Positions 17,336-23,731 of a DNA stretch of 23,731 bases are shown piece by piece. The DNA is from JAYUDN01 sp043769645 (GTDB taxonomy: Bacteria; Patescibacteriota; Gracilibacteria; BD1-5; UBA2023). The notes beneath the pieces were generated by a model that saw only the letters and a program-made list of their open reading frames with translations, did not search any database and was not told the origin of the DNA. The DNA lies in assembly GCA_043769645.1 (NCBI GenBank), contig JAYVJC010000020.1, forward strand, positions 1 to 23,731, written 5' to 3'. The position numbers and the translations under genes were made by a program. Positions within the stretch are counted from its first letter, which is position 1. The number at the start of each line of letters is the position of its first letter.

Positions 17336-17734
17336 TTATGGTGCAGGAGCTGGAGCTGGAGCTGGAGCTGGAGCAGGTGCCGGTGCTGGAGTAGGAGTTG
17401 GTTTTGTGCCAGTAGTGACAGAACCAGAAGCTTCCATCATCGCTGGTGCAGGAGCGGGAGCTGGTGCAGGAGTAGGAGCTGGATTTTCTGAACCAGAAGC
17501 TTCCATCATCGCAGGAGCTGGCGCAGGAGCTGGCGCAGGAGTTGGTTCAGGAGGCATCGGTGTTACTACGCCAGAAGCATCCATAGTTACAGGTGTTACT
17601 TCTGTAGTAGTTGTGCTCGAAGTTGTAGTTGTACTCGAAGAAGTTGTATTCGTTACTGGAGTTGGAGTAACTGGAGTAGAGGAACATGAAGCAAGAATGC
17701 TTAGTGCAAGGATAACGGGAACAATAAGGCGCAT
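17336..17734 (-). CDS. Pro/Ala-repeat lipoprotein
   Basis: 132 residues. Signal peptide 'MRLIVPVILALSILASC' ends in a lipobox (L-A-S-C, Cys17), so the mature protein is probably lipid-anchored on the outer face. A Thr/Ser/Val-rich stretch follows, then two 'MMEASGS' units separated by 'PAPAPA' tracts and a final Pro-Ala run to the stop. Pro/Ala tracts form stiff extended spacers, so a wall- or surface-spanning linker is likely. There is no globular domain. The DNA repeat (about 17340-17540, GCTGGA/GCAGGA units) can vary in copy number. It contains no TGA. The plus-strand Gly/Ala ORF over it is an artefact of the repeat. Confidence 0.8.
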   Translation of the reverse strand: MRLIVPVILALSILASCSSTPVTPTPVTNTTSSSTTTTSSTTTTEVTPVTMDASGVVTPMPPEPTPAPAPAPAPAMMEASGSENPAPTPAPAPAPAPAMMEASGSVTTGTKPTPTPAPAPAPAPAPAPAPAP

Positions 17735-17766
17735 AGATAAATATATTAAAAATTAAATGCCTTATT

Positions 17767-17794
17767 ACTATAGGAAAAGATGATATAAAATCAA
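17767..17794 (-). promoter_or_regulatory. Promoter of the lipoprotein gene
   Basis: On the minus strand: TTGATT (17794-17789), 16-bp spacer, TATAGT (17772-17767). It leaves a leader of about 27 nt before the ATG at 17734. Confidence 0.5.
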
Positions 17795-17818
17795 AAGATT
17801 TTTAGAACATATAAATAC

Positions 17819-17849
17819 AAAAAAACCAGAATTCAATTCTGGTTTTTTT
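17819..17849. terminator. Bidirectional terminator next to tRNA-Ile
   Basis: AAAAACCAGAATT / AATTCTGGTTTTTT inverted repeat with A and T runs on the two sides. On the minus strand it would end the tRNA-Ile transcript. Confidence 0.75.
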
Positions 17850-17859
17850 AAGAAACGAA

Positions 17860-17935
17860 TGGTGGGCCCACCTGGGATTGAACCAGGGACCAATCGGTTA
17901 TGAGCCGACTGCTCTAACCACTGAGCTATAGGCCC
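17860..17935 (-). tRNA. tRNA-Ile(CAU), lysidine type
   Basis: 76 nt, cloverleaf with acceptor GGGCCTA/TGGGCCC, anticodon loop CTCATAA (CAU), T-loop TTCAATC, and CCA encoded. The D-arm and anticodon arm are close to E. coli ileX, so isoleucine with a TilS-modified C34 is more likely than methionine. An elongator Met tRNA is the alternative. Confidence 0.88.
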
Positions 17936-18014
17936 AAAAATGGATAATAAATAATAACTAATAATTAAAAATATTCTAACTTTTATTTTTTATTTTTTCG
18001 CTTGTATCTCTATA

Positions 18015-18263
18015 TGGCGGTGGATGAGGGATTCGATCGCTCCTCCGGCCGCGATCCGCCTCTCTTCGTCTTCGAAGTGACTCAGGTCACTTCTTGGGAC
18101 CCAGATTCTCATCCCATATCAACCGTATTGAACTCTAAAAATCGCGGTTATGAGTGATTCGAGCGCTTTCCGCCGCGCTCGGCTCTCTCACCTTCGAAGT
18201 GATCTTAGTCACTTCTCGGGACTCAGATTCTCATCCCATATCAACCGTATTGAACTCTAAAAA
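18015..18263. repeat. Two tandem 122-127 bp repeats carrying tRNA-Ser 3' fragments
   Basis: Unit 1 (18015-18142) opens with 22 bases identical to the 3' end of the neighbouring tRNA-Ser gene (18264-18285). Unit 2 (18143-18263) opens with a diverged form of it. Both units close with the same 41 bases (18102-18142 and 18224-18264). Each holds a GAAGTGA.../...TCACTTC hairpin (18074-18093, 18196-18215). No ORF. The 17936-18014 stretch before them is A/T-rich with nothing recognisable. Confidence 0.85.
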
Positions 18264-18356
18264 TGGCGGTGGATGAGGGATTCGAACCCTCGCGGCACCT
18301 TGCGGCACCCTACAGGTTTAGCAAACCCGCCTCTTCAGCCACTTGAGTAACCCACC
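18264..18356 (-). tRNA. tRNA-Ser(GCU)
   Basis: 93 nt with acceptor GGTGGGT/ATCCACC, discriminator G, encoded CCA, anticodon loop TTGCTAA (GCU), and a long variable arm TGCCGCAAGGTGCC typical of serine tRNAs. It reads AGC/AGU. Confidence 0.95.
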
Positions 18357-18483
18357 ATGATTTTTCTTCGGATAGACTGATTGCCTTTTATCTTTGAGTC
18401 TATCTACTGTTATGCACTGTGACTCCCGAACCGACGAGATTATAGGAATCAGCGAAAAAAATGCAAATTTTGTGGAACCTATT

Positions 18484-18511
18484 TTGCTTTTTCTGAAATT
18501 CTCTATATAGT
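18484..18511 (+). promoter_or_regulatory. Promoter of efp
   Basis: TTGCTT (18484-18489), 16-bp spacer, TATAGT (18506-18511), leader about 22 nt. No Shine-Dalgarno before the ATG at 18540. The remaining sequence from 18357 has nothing else recognisable. Confidence 0.45.
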
Positions 18512-18539
18512 GTGCGTACTATTTTATAGTTTATACTTT

Positions 18540-19103
18540 ATGAAAACTGCTTTACAAGCCCGTTCTGGAACTGTCCTCCGAGTCGATGGAGAATTATTTA
18601 TCGTGGTAAAACATGAGATGAAACGAGGGGGTCGATGAGCGACCAATGTCGCTATGCGACTCAAAAATCTCATACAGGGAAATACTTCAGATCGAGTCAT
18701 GGATAGTGAAGAAAAACTCGAAGATGTGACGCTTGATCGTTCTAAAGCTGAGTTTCTCTATGAAGCGTGAGGTACCTACGCGTTCATGAATCAAGATTCT
18801 TATGAAACCGTCGAACTTTCGGAAGAAGATATCGGAGATATGAGATACTACCTCACAGAAGGGCTTATGGTGGATCTTCAGAGCTTTGAGGGAAGATTCA
18901 TCGGGATTACCCTTCCGCTTAAAGTGACCCTTCTGGTCACAGAGGCAGAACCTGCAGTAAAAGGGAATACAGCAGATGGAAAAACAGATAAGCTTGTTAC
19001 TCTCGAAACAGGACTTGAGATACGAGTACCAGGCTTCGTAGAAGAAGGAGAGAAGATAAATATCAACACTGAAACCTGAGATTATCTCGAACGAGCAAAA
19101 TAA
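18540..19103 (+). CDS. efp: Elongation factor P
   Basis: Stimulates peptide bond formation at polyproline stalls; binds the ribosome near the P site. 187 residues, the usual EF-P length, with three TGA read as Gly. KOW-like N-domain 'ALQARSGTVLRVDGELF', an OB domain with 'LPLKVTLLVTEAEPAVKGNT', and the C-terminal OB domain with 'GLEIRVPGFVEEGEKI', the standard EF-P signature. The modification loop reads 'KRGGRGATN' before 'MRLKNL': the tip seems to carry Arg and a UGA-encoded Gly instead of the usual 'PGKG' Lys, and is one residue longer. It is followed directly by a strong terminator. The polyproline/alanine lipoprotein nearby is a plausible client. Confidence 0.95.
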
Positions 19104-19115
19104 TCTTCCCCATAC

Positions 19116-19154
19116 GTCAAAAAAATCCTCAATTTGATTGAGGATTTTTTTGAC
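19116..19154. terminator. Strong bidirectional terminator between efp and the pilin-like gene
   Basis: Perfect 17-bp inverted repeat GTCAAAAAAATCCTCAA (19116-19132) with its complement at 19138-19154, 5-nt loop. It lies between convergent genes. Confidence 0.92.
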
Positions 19155-19165
19155 GAGAATGTAGG

Positions 19166-19684
19166 TTAACGAGCCACTACGTAAAATCCAGTATATGCTC
19201 CTCAAAGTTTAGCTGCAGAAGCATACTTCAAAAAAGTAGATCCACTAAATCCGGAAATGATCGTACCAGTAAAGTTGACATTTCCATCTACTTCCATAGT
19301 AGCCGCAAGGACAAATGATCCTCCTGTCCCGTTTAGACTTGAACCTGTAGTGTATGCGTAGTATCCGCTCGCAGTCAGTCAGCCTGAACAGGGTGGAGTA
19401 GTAATATTACTCGGGTCTGTTGGGAGAGCCGCCATGTATGAGGTAAGTCCCGGAATATTTGTACAAAGTGGCGCCGAAACAAGCGAAGTTGGATAAATGT
19501 TTCTATCTGTAAAATAATTCGAAATTGCTAGAGATAATTGTCATAAATGAGCTATACGCCCAGTATCTCGAGATCTTGCCATGTAGCCGGTCATCATGGG
19601 GAAGAGGGCAGCTGCAAGAATACCGATGATCGCAATCACCACCATAAGTTCAACGAGAGTAAACCCTCTAATATTTCGACTCAT
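19166..19684 (-). CDS. Type IV pilin-like protein 1
   Basis: 172 residues, three TGA read as Gly. A short basic leader 'MSRNIRG' is followed by 'FTLVELMVVIAIIGILAAA', the prepilin peptidase site (cleavage G/F, Glu5 present) and hydrophobic N-helix. A helical stretch 'RDTGRIAHLGQLSLAISNYF' and a globular head with two cysteines follow; it ends 'GFYVVAR'. The same layout and ending recur at 23075-23575 and 23696-23731. Product: subunit or minor pilin of a type IV pilus or pseudopilus anchored in the membrane. Start is 19684, preceded by 'CGTTTTT'. Confidence 0.9.
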
Positions 19685-19830
19685 AAAAACGATATTAAAA
19701 ATAATAGCTTGATTCTAGGCATTTTTTTTTAAAAGGAAAGATTATGTTCAAATGGCCGTTCATTTTATATTTACAATATATAGTATATATTCATAATATT
19801 TTTACATCGAGTTTTTAGTCGCATTGTTTT

Positions 19831-19858
19831 TTGACATTTTATACTTTCTTCATACTAT
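19831..19858 (+). promoter_or_regulatory. Promoter of infB
   Basis: TTGACA (19831-19836), 16-bp spacer, TACTAT (19853-19858). The leader of about 97 nt holds a hairpin GAGTCC/GGACTC with loop AGTA at 19869-19884, too far from a T-run to be a clear terminator; its role is unknown. The rest of the gap from 19685 is A/T-rich with no gene. Confidence 0.55.
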
Positions 19859-19961
19859 CTTTTTGTGTGAGTCCAGTAGGACTCTATTTTGAGATTTTTT
19901 AGAAACTTTTTGCTTATGAGAAAAGGTTTAAAAAGTCTCGTATCTACTAGCCAAATACTCG

Positions 19962-22454
19962 ATGTCTCCAGTTACTGTTTCTACACAAGATGATTACTAT
20001 TCCCAGGTGACTTCACCTGGTTCTGCCCAAGATAGGACTGATAAAAAGCCCCTCAAACTAAAAATCAAAAAAAAAGCTGATACAGAGGAATGAACTCTTG
20101 CATCAGAATCTATTACTGAAGTAAAATCAACTGCCAGACTCGTTGAACGGGAACATGCTGGAGATGGATTGATGCGTTCGGTTCTATGAAAAAATGGGGC
20201 TGACTCTGACAAAAAAGAGGACTCTAGAAAACCAAGTATATCATTTAAAAAGATTGATAGTGGAGTGAAGGTACTTGAAAATCGTCCGGTTATGAAGCTT
20301 CCCGATGAGGTTCCTCGTAGATCCTCCAATCAATCAAGATTTAATAATCCCCTCCATCGTCCCCAGAGTAGCACAAACTCTACTCCATCTGGATCCAACT
20401 TATCTCCTTCTCGTTCTCCTTCGAAAGAAGGTCGAATCCGAGATGATGTAAAGCCTATGTTTCAACGAACCATTGGTTTTGCTACTCCGACCAAGGATGG
20501 AACGGCGAAAAAATCAAAGAAAGATAGAAACAGCAAAGACTATACTGCAGATGGAGGAAAAAAATGAGTGAAAACGATCTGATGATCGACTGATGATGGA
20601 TCATTTCGTCGCGGGCACAAGATTTCTAAGAAACAACAGAAATCTATCGATGATATCAAGCAGATCCTCGTCGATCGAACGGGTCAAGAGGTAGCAATTT
20701 CTGACTTTATATCAGTCAAGGAGTTCTCAGATAAGATCGGAGTTGCTATTCCAAAAATCCTTGCCGAAATGATGAAGAATGGGATGCTCGTATCGCTCAA
20801 TGCACAAGTGGATTATGATACTTGCTATCTCATCGGAGAAAGCTTTGGGATCACCATTATAAAAGAGATTTCTGAAGAAGTCTCTGTGGCAGACCTTCTC
20901 GATGGTAATATACAAGAACTTATTAGAGAAGATGATTCTTCTCTACTTCTTTCACGTAGTCCGATTATTTCGATCATGGGACACGTCGATCATGGGAAGA
21001 CTTCTATCCTCGACTTTATACGAAAGTCTTCAGTTGTATCAGGAGAAGCGGGAGGTATTACCCAGAAAATCTGAGCCTATCAGGTAGAAAAAAATGGTAA
21101 AAAAATCACATTTCTCGATACTCCTGGACATGAGGCTTTTACGATTATGCGAGCACGTGGAGCGAAACTCACCGATATCGCCGTTATAGTGATCGCAGCT
21201 GATGAGGGGATGAAGCCACAGACGATTGAGTCTATCAATCATGCAAAAGAGGCTTGAGTTCCGATCATCGTAGCGGCGAATAAGATGGATAAACCAGGGG
21301 CAAACCTTGATCTCATACGCGGACAGATGGCAGAGCATGGGCTGCAGCCAGAAGAGTGGGGAGGGACTGTGATGCTCGTTCCTGTTTCTGCGCATACAGG
21401 ACTCGGTATGGATTCACTTCTTGAGATGATTATCCTCCAGGCAGAAATGATGGAACTCAAGGCAAATCCGGATCGACTTGCTATTGCGACGGTGATCGAG
21501 GCTCATCTCGACCAGAAACTTGGTTCGGTAGCAACGATTCTCATCAATACGGGAACCCTTCGAAAGGGGGAAAATATTGTCTGTGGATGAGCCTTCGGAA
21601 AGGTGCGAACGCTCAAAGACTATAAGTGAAAAAATACGGATGAAGCTGGTCCAGGAGTACCGGTTCAGATTACTGGACTCTCCGAAGTAGTGCAAGGGGG
21701 GGATATCCTCCAGGTAGTTTCGACACCGATAATAGCCGCCATACGTGCGAAGGAATTTGTCCTCGCGAAAAATAAAAAATCAATACATGCCTTCGAAGGT
21801 GCTTCTCTTTCTATGCTCATGACTCGACTGAAGTCAGGTTCCCTTAAGCAGCTTAAGATTGTTCTCAAGTGTGACTCCAATTGATCCCTCGAAGCTCTCA
21901 AATCAGCTTTACTGAAGCTCTCTACTCCAGAAACACAAGTCGTATTTATCCATGCCGCCGCAGGAGATATCAATGAGTCTGACGTCATGATGGCGGGAAC
22001 TTCTCAAGCCCTTCTCATCGCGTACAACGTCGGACTGGTGCCAAGTGCACGTCAAACTCTCAACAACTCAAAAATCGAGTTTATCGATAAAAAAGTCATC
22101 TATCATATCCTCGAAAAAGTGGAAGCGATTATCACGGGTATGATAGATGTTCGATATGATGATGTTGACCTCGGTATTGCGAAGGTAAAGGCGATATTTT
22201 TTACGGGAAAAAATAACTCTATGATGATCATAGGACTCGGTATCGAATCGGGGAAGGTAGAAAATCGTGCAAAAATACGTGTCATACGAGATGGGAAAAA
22301 AGTCGGTTCTGGAGAAATCATGAATCTGAAAAGCGGAGTCCTCGATGTCATCGAAATCGAAGCTCCAAATGAATGTGGTATTAACTACAAGTGAGATGTG
22401 CAAATACTCGAAGGTGACATGCTTGAGTTCTATAAGATGGTTCAGAGAAAGTAG
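19962..22454 (+). CDS. infB: Translation initiation factor IF-2
   Basis: GTPase that brings initiator tRNA to the small ribosomal subunit. 830 residues, about eleven TGA read as Gly, stop TAG. The first 210 residues are a low-complexity Lys/Ser/Pro-rich N-region. An IF2-N-like segment lies at about 225-300. The G-domain has G1 'GHVDHGKT' at 340-347, then 'GGITQKIGAY', 'DTPGHEAF' and 'NKMD'. Domain II follows, and the C-terminal half ends with 'VGSGEI' and 'NECGINYKGDVQILEGD', which match the IF-2 C-domain. The UGA-coded Gly in 'KIGAY' and 'NYKGD' fall at family glycines. It has its own promoter and terminator; the usual nusA/rbfA neighbours are absent here. Confidence 0.97.
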
Positions 22455-22500
22455 GACTTTATATGCCTCCTCAGGAAGAATTTCGATACAAAATATAAAC

Positions 22501-22536
22501 ATCCCTATACTCTTTATGTTATAGGGATATTTTTTT
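22501..22536 (+). terminator. Rho-independent terminator after infB
   Basis: Stem ATCCCTATA (22501-22509) / TATAGGGAT (22520-22528), 10-nt loop, then seven T. Confidence 0.88.
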
Positions 22537-22592
22537 AAGTACTCGTAGAGTAGTATCATCTTGAGTCAATTAGAACCTCCATAATCATAGAG

Positions 22593-22639
22593 AGAAAGAT
22601 TTCATTTCACTTTGTTTCATTTCGGTCGGAATGACAAAT
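22593..22639. repeat. REP-like element arm
   Basis: Ends with TTTCGGTCGGAATGACAAAT (22620-22639), identical to 22810-22829. It lies in the gene-free stretch 22537-22925, which is made up largely of such repeats and of A/T- and C/T-rich filler. I see no gene or RNA there. Confidence 0.65.
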
Positions 22640-22711
22640 CAGCCCTTTCCTCTTTTAGCTTATTTGTTGCTACCTTTCTACTCTTCTACTGTTTTTACCG
22701 CTTCCTTTGAC

Positions 22712-22826
22712 TGTCATCCCGAGGTACTCGAGGGATCCCTTCAGTTTCCAGTATAATATGCGATATAGTATAGGGGTTCCTCCACTTCACTTTATACTTC
22801 CTTCGTTCGTTTCGGTCGGAATGACA
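22712..22826. repeat. REP-like palindromic element
   Basis: Ends in inverted repeats TGTCATCCCGA (22712-22722) and TCGGAATGACA (22816-22826), with GGGATCCC inside the left half. It belongs to the same family as the elements at 9920, 10441 and 14432. A further echo, 'CACTTCTCACGACTCAAATT' at 22845-22864, resembles the 41-base unit near the tRNA-Ser gene. Confidence 0.7.
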
Positions 22827-22925
22827 AATAAAGACTTTTTTATCACTTCTCACGACTCAAATTCTCATCCCTTTTTCAAGTATAAAAAAACTCATCCAAT
22901 AAGAATGAGTCTATAGAGTTTTACC

Positions 22926-23013
22926 TGGCGGAGAGACAGGGATTCGAACCCTGGGTACCTTGCGGCACGACAGTTTTCAAGACTGTTGCATTCAACCACT
23001 CTGCCATCTCTCC
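22926..23013 (-). tRNA. tRNA-Ser(UGA)
   Basis: 88 nt with acceptor GGAGAGA/TCTCTCC, discriminator G, encoded CCA, anticodon loop CTTGAAA (UGA), and a long variable arm. It decodes UCN serine codons. It is not the tRNA-Gly(UCA) needed for UGA, which is not in this window. Confidence 0.95.
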
Positions 23014-23074
23014 GAAGAGTGTGGCAAGAGTATATAAGCATAGCACTTTTTGTCAAAATTTTTTCCTATTATAT

Positions 23075-23575
23075 TTATCGGGCTATTACAAAGTATGAGT
23101 TTGAACCTGGAGAAACGTCTCACTTTTTACTCGCTACATAGTAGTTGTATTTTGCTCCTGTGAAGTAATTCGAGGAAAATGCTCCAACCCATCCGGGTTC
23201 TGATTCAAGCTTTGCTTGGAGTGCGTAAGCAAACGTGTTTGCTGCGGTGAATCCAGTCGCGTAGGCATATTGCCCAGGAATCGTACATACAGAAGTCCTT
23301 CGAATGATAGCTGGGTCAGTCGGTACAGCATTCATATAGTCAATGAGCTCTCATGAGTTTACACATCATCATGCGACGGTATCAGGGTAGATCCCACGAT
23401 CAGTAAAATAGTTCGATAACGCTGTGGAAATCTGTCAGATATTCGTGATTCTTGCAGTATCTCGACTCCGTCAAAAGTATCCCGTAATCAGTGGAAAAAA
23501 AGCGCCAGCAAGAATCCCTATGATGGCGATAACGATCATAAGTTCTAAGAGAGTGAAACCACGATTTGACTTCAT
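23075..23575 (-). CDS. Type IV pilin-like protein 2
   Basis: 166 residues, six TGA read as Gly, one pair consecutive. Leader 'MKSNRG', then 'FTLLELMIVIAIIGILAGA' (prepilin site, Glu5). The helix 'RDTARITNIGQISTALSNYF' and the following 'TDRGIYP' are near copies of pilin 1, while the C-terminal head differs apart from its end 'SYFVIAR'. A paralogue arising by duplication. On the minus strand a TATAAT lies at 23616-23611, 35 bp before the ATG, and a small AGTATC/GATACT hairpin at 23589-23606 is in the leader. It is separated from pilin 3 by a terminator, so each pilin gene seems to be its own unit. Confidence 0.88.
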
Positions 23576-23653
23576 TGGCAGGAGAGAAAGTATCAAATAA
23601 GATACTATAAATTATATCATTGAGTATATTGGAAAGTTTGAGAAATCCAAAAA

Positions 23654-23679
23654 AAAACTCTCACCAAAGTGAGAGTTTT
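23654..23679 (-). terminator. Terminator after the third pilin-like gene
   Basis: Stem AAAACTCTCAC (23654-23664) / GTGAGAGTTTT (23669-23679), 4-nt loop. The A-run at 23651-23657 gives the T-tract on the minus strand. It lies 17 bp past the stop of the partial gene. Confidence 0.85.
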
Positions 23680-23695
23680 CAATAGAGTAGTGAAA

Positions 23696-23731
23696 TTATC
23701 GAGAGATAACATACATACCAGTATTCGTAGC
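23696..23731 (-). CDS. Type IV pilin-like protein 3 (C-terminal end only)
   Basis: Only 11 codons and a TAA are inside the window. They encode ATNTGMYVISR, matching the ends of pilin 1 ('GFYVVAR') and pilin 2 ('SYFVIAR'), and a terminator follows. The gene continues beyond the window edge. The call rests on this short match and on the neighbourhood. Confidence 0.55.
   Translation of the reverse strand, partial: ATNTGMYVISR

Noticed and set aside
17298..17756. Plus-strand Gly/Ala/Val-rich ORF of 152 codons
   Set aside because: It is the complement of the Pro/Ala repeat gene on the minus strand, which has a signal peptide, lipobox and promoter; the plus frame also overlaps the operon terminator.
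18015..18263. CRISPR array or extra tRNA genes at the repeats beside tRNA-Ser
   Set aside because: Only two units of over 120 bp with no short spacers, and each contains just the 3' end of a tRNA without D-arm or anticodon arm.
18687..19205. Minus-strand ORF of 172 codons over efp
   Set aside because: It is antisense to a clear EF-P and runs across the 17-bp terminator stem.
19869..19884. Terminator or riboswitch in the infB leader
   Set aside because: The stem is only 6 bp and the nearest T-run is 12 bases away, and no riboswitch core is recognisable; noted only as a hairpin.

Overview
The window reads coherently only if UGA is translated as glycine (genetic code 25). About 95 in-frame TGA codons fall inside otherwise intact genes, often where a conserved family has glycine (EF-G, SufS, EF-P, IF-2, CTP synthase). 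All complete genes end in TAA or TAG. Code 25 is known from Candidatus Gracilibacteria (BD1-5) and Absconditabacteria (SR1), so this is a Patescibacteria/CPR chromosome fragment; the sequence alone does not decide between the two. Start codons lack a Shine-Dalgarno sequence and are often preceded directly by a pyrimidine tract.

Layout. 1-3020: a heptamer tandem repeat directly before sufS (cysteine desulfurase), a convergent DUF805 membrane protein, and a multi-pass membrane protein. 3021-5415: fusA (EF-G) with its own promoter and terminator. 5445-8262, minus strand: a 728-residue secreted surface protein (fibre-like repeats, a DUF1554-like domain, a Cys-rich tail) followed by signal peptidase I. 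8263-10261: a promoter, short leader ORF and terminator upstream of pyrG. 10262-10612: a possible small structured RNA, a REP-like repeat and a promoter.

10613-17284 is the most distinctive block: eight same-strand genes 2-32 bp apart, closed by a strong terminator. They encode a TelA-like helical protein, a small arrestin-like beta protein, a small membrane protein, a membrane/coiled-coil protein, an AAA+ ATPase, and three tandem paralogous membrane proteins sharing a C-terminal coiled-coil signature. This looks like one membrane-associated ATPase system of unknown function. A Pro/Ala-repeat lipoprotein converges on it.

17860-23731: tRNA-Ile(CAU); tandem repeats carrying a tRNA-Ser 3' fragment; tRNA-Ser(GCU); efp; a type IV pilin-like gene; infB; a repeat-rich gap; tRNA-Ser(UGA); a second pilin-like gene; and the last codons of a third. 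Translation factors (EF-G, EF-P, IF-2), tRNAs and surface or pilus genes dominate the window.

A palindromic REP-like family (core GTCATyCyGA with a GGATCC-type centre) occurs between genes and also in frame inside pyrG and the AAA+ ATPase gene, adding peptide segments to both proteins.
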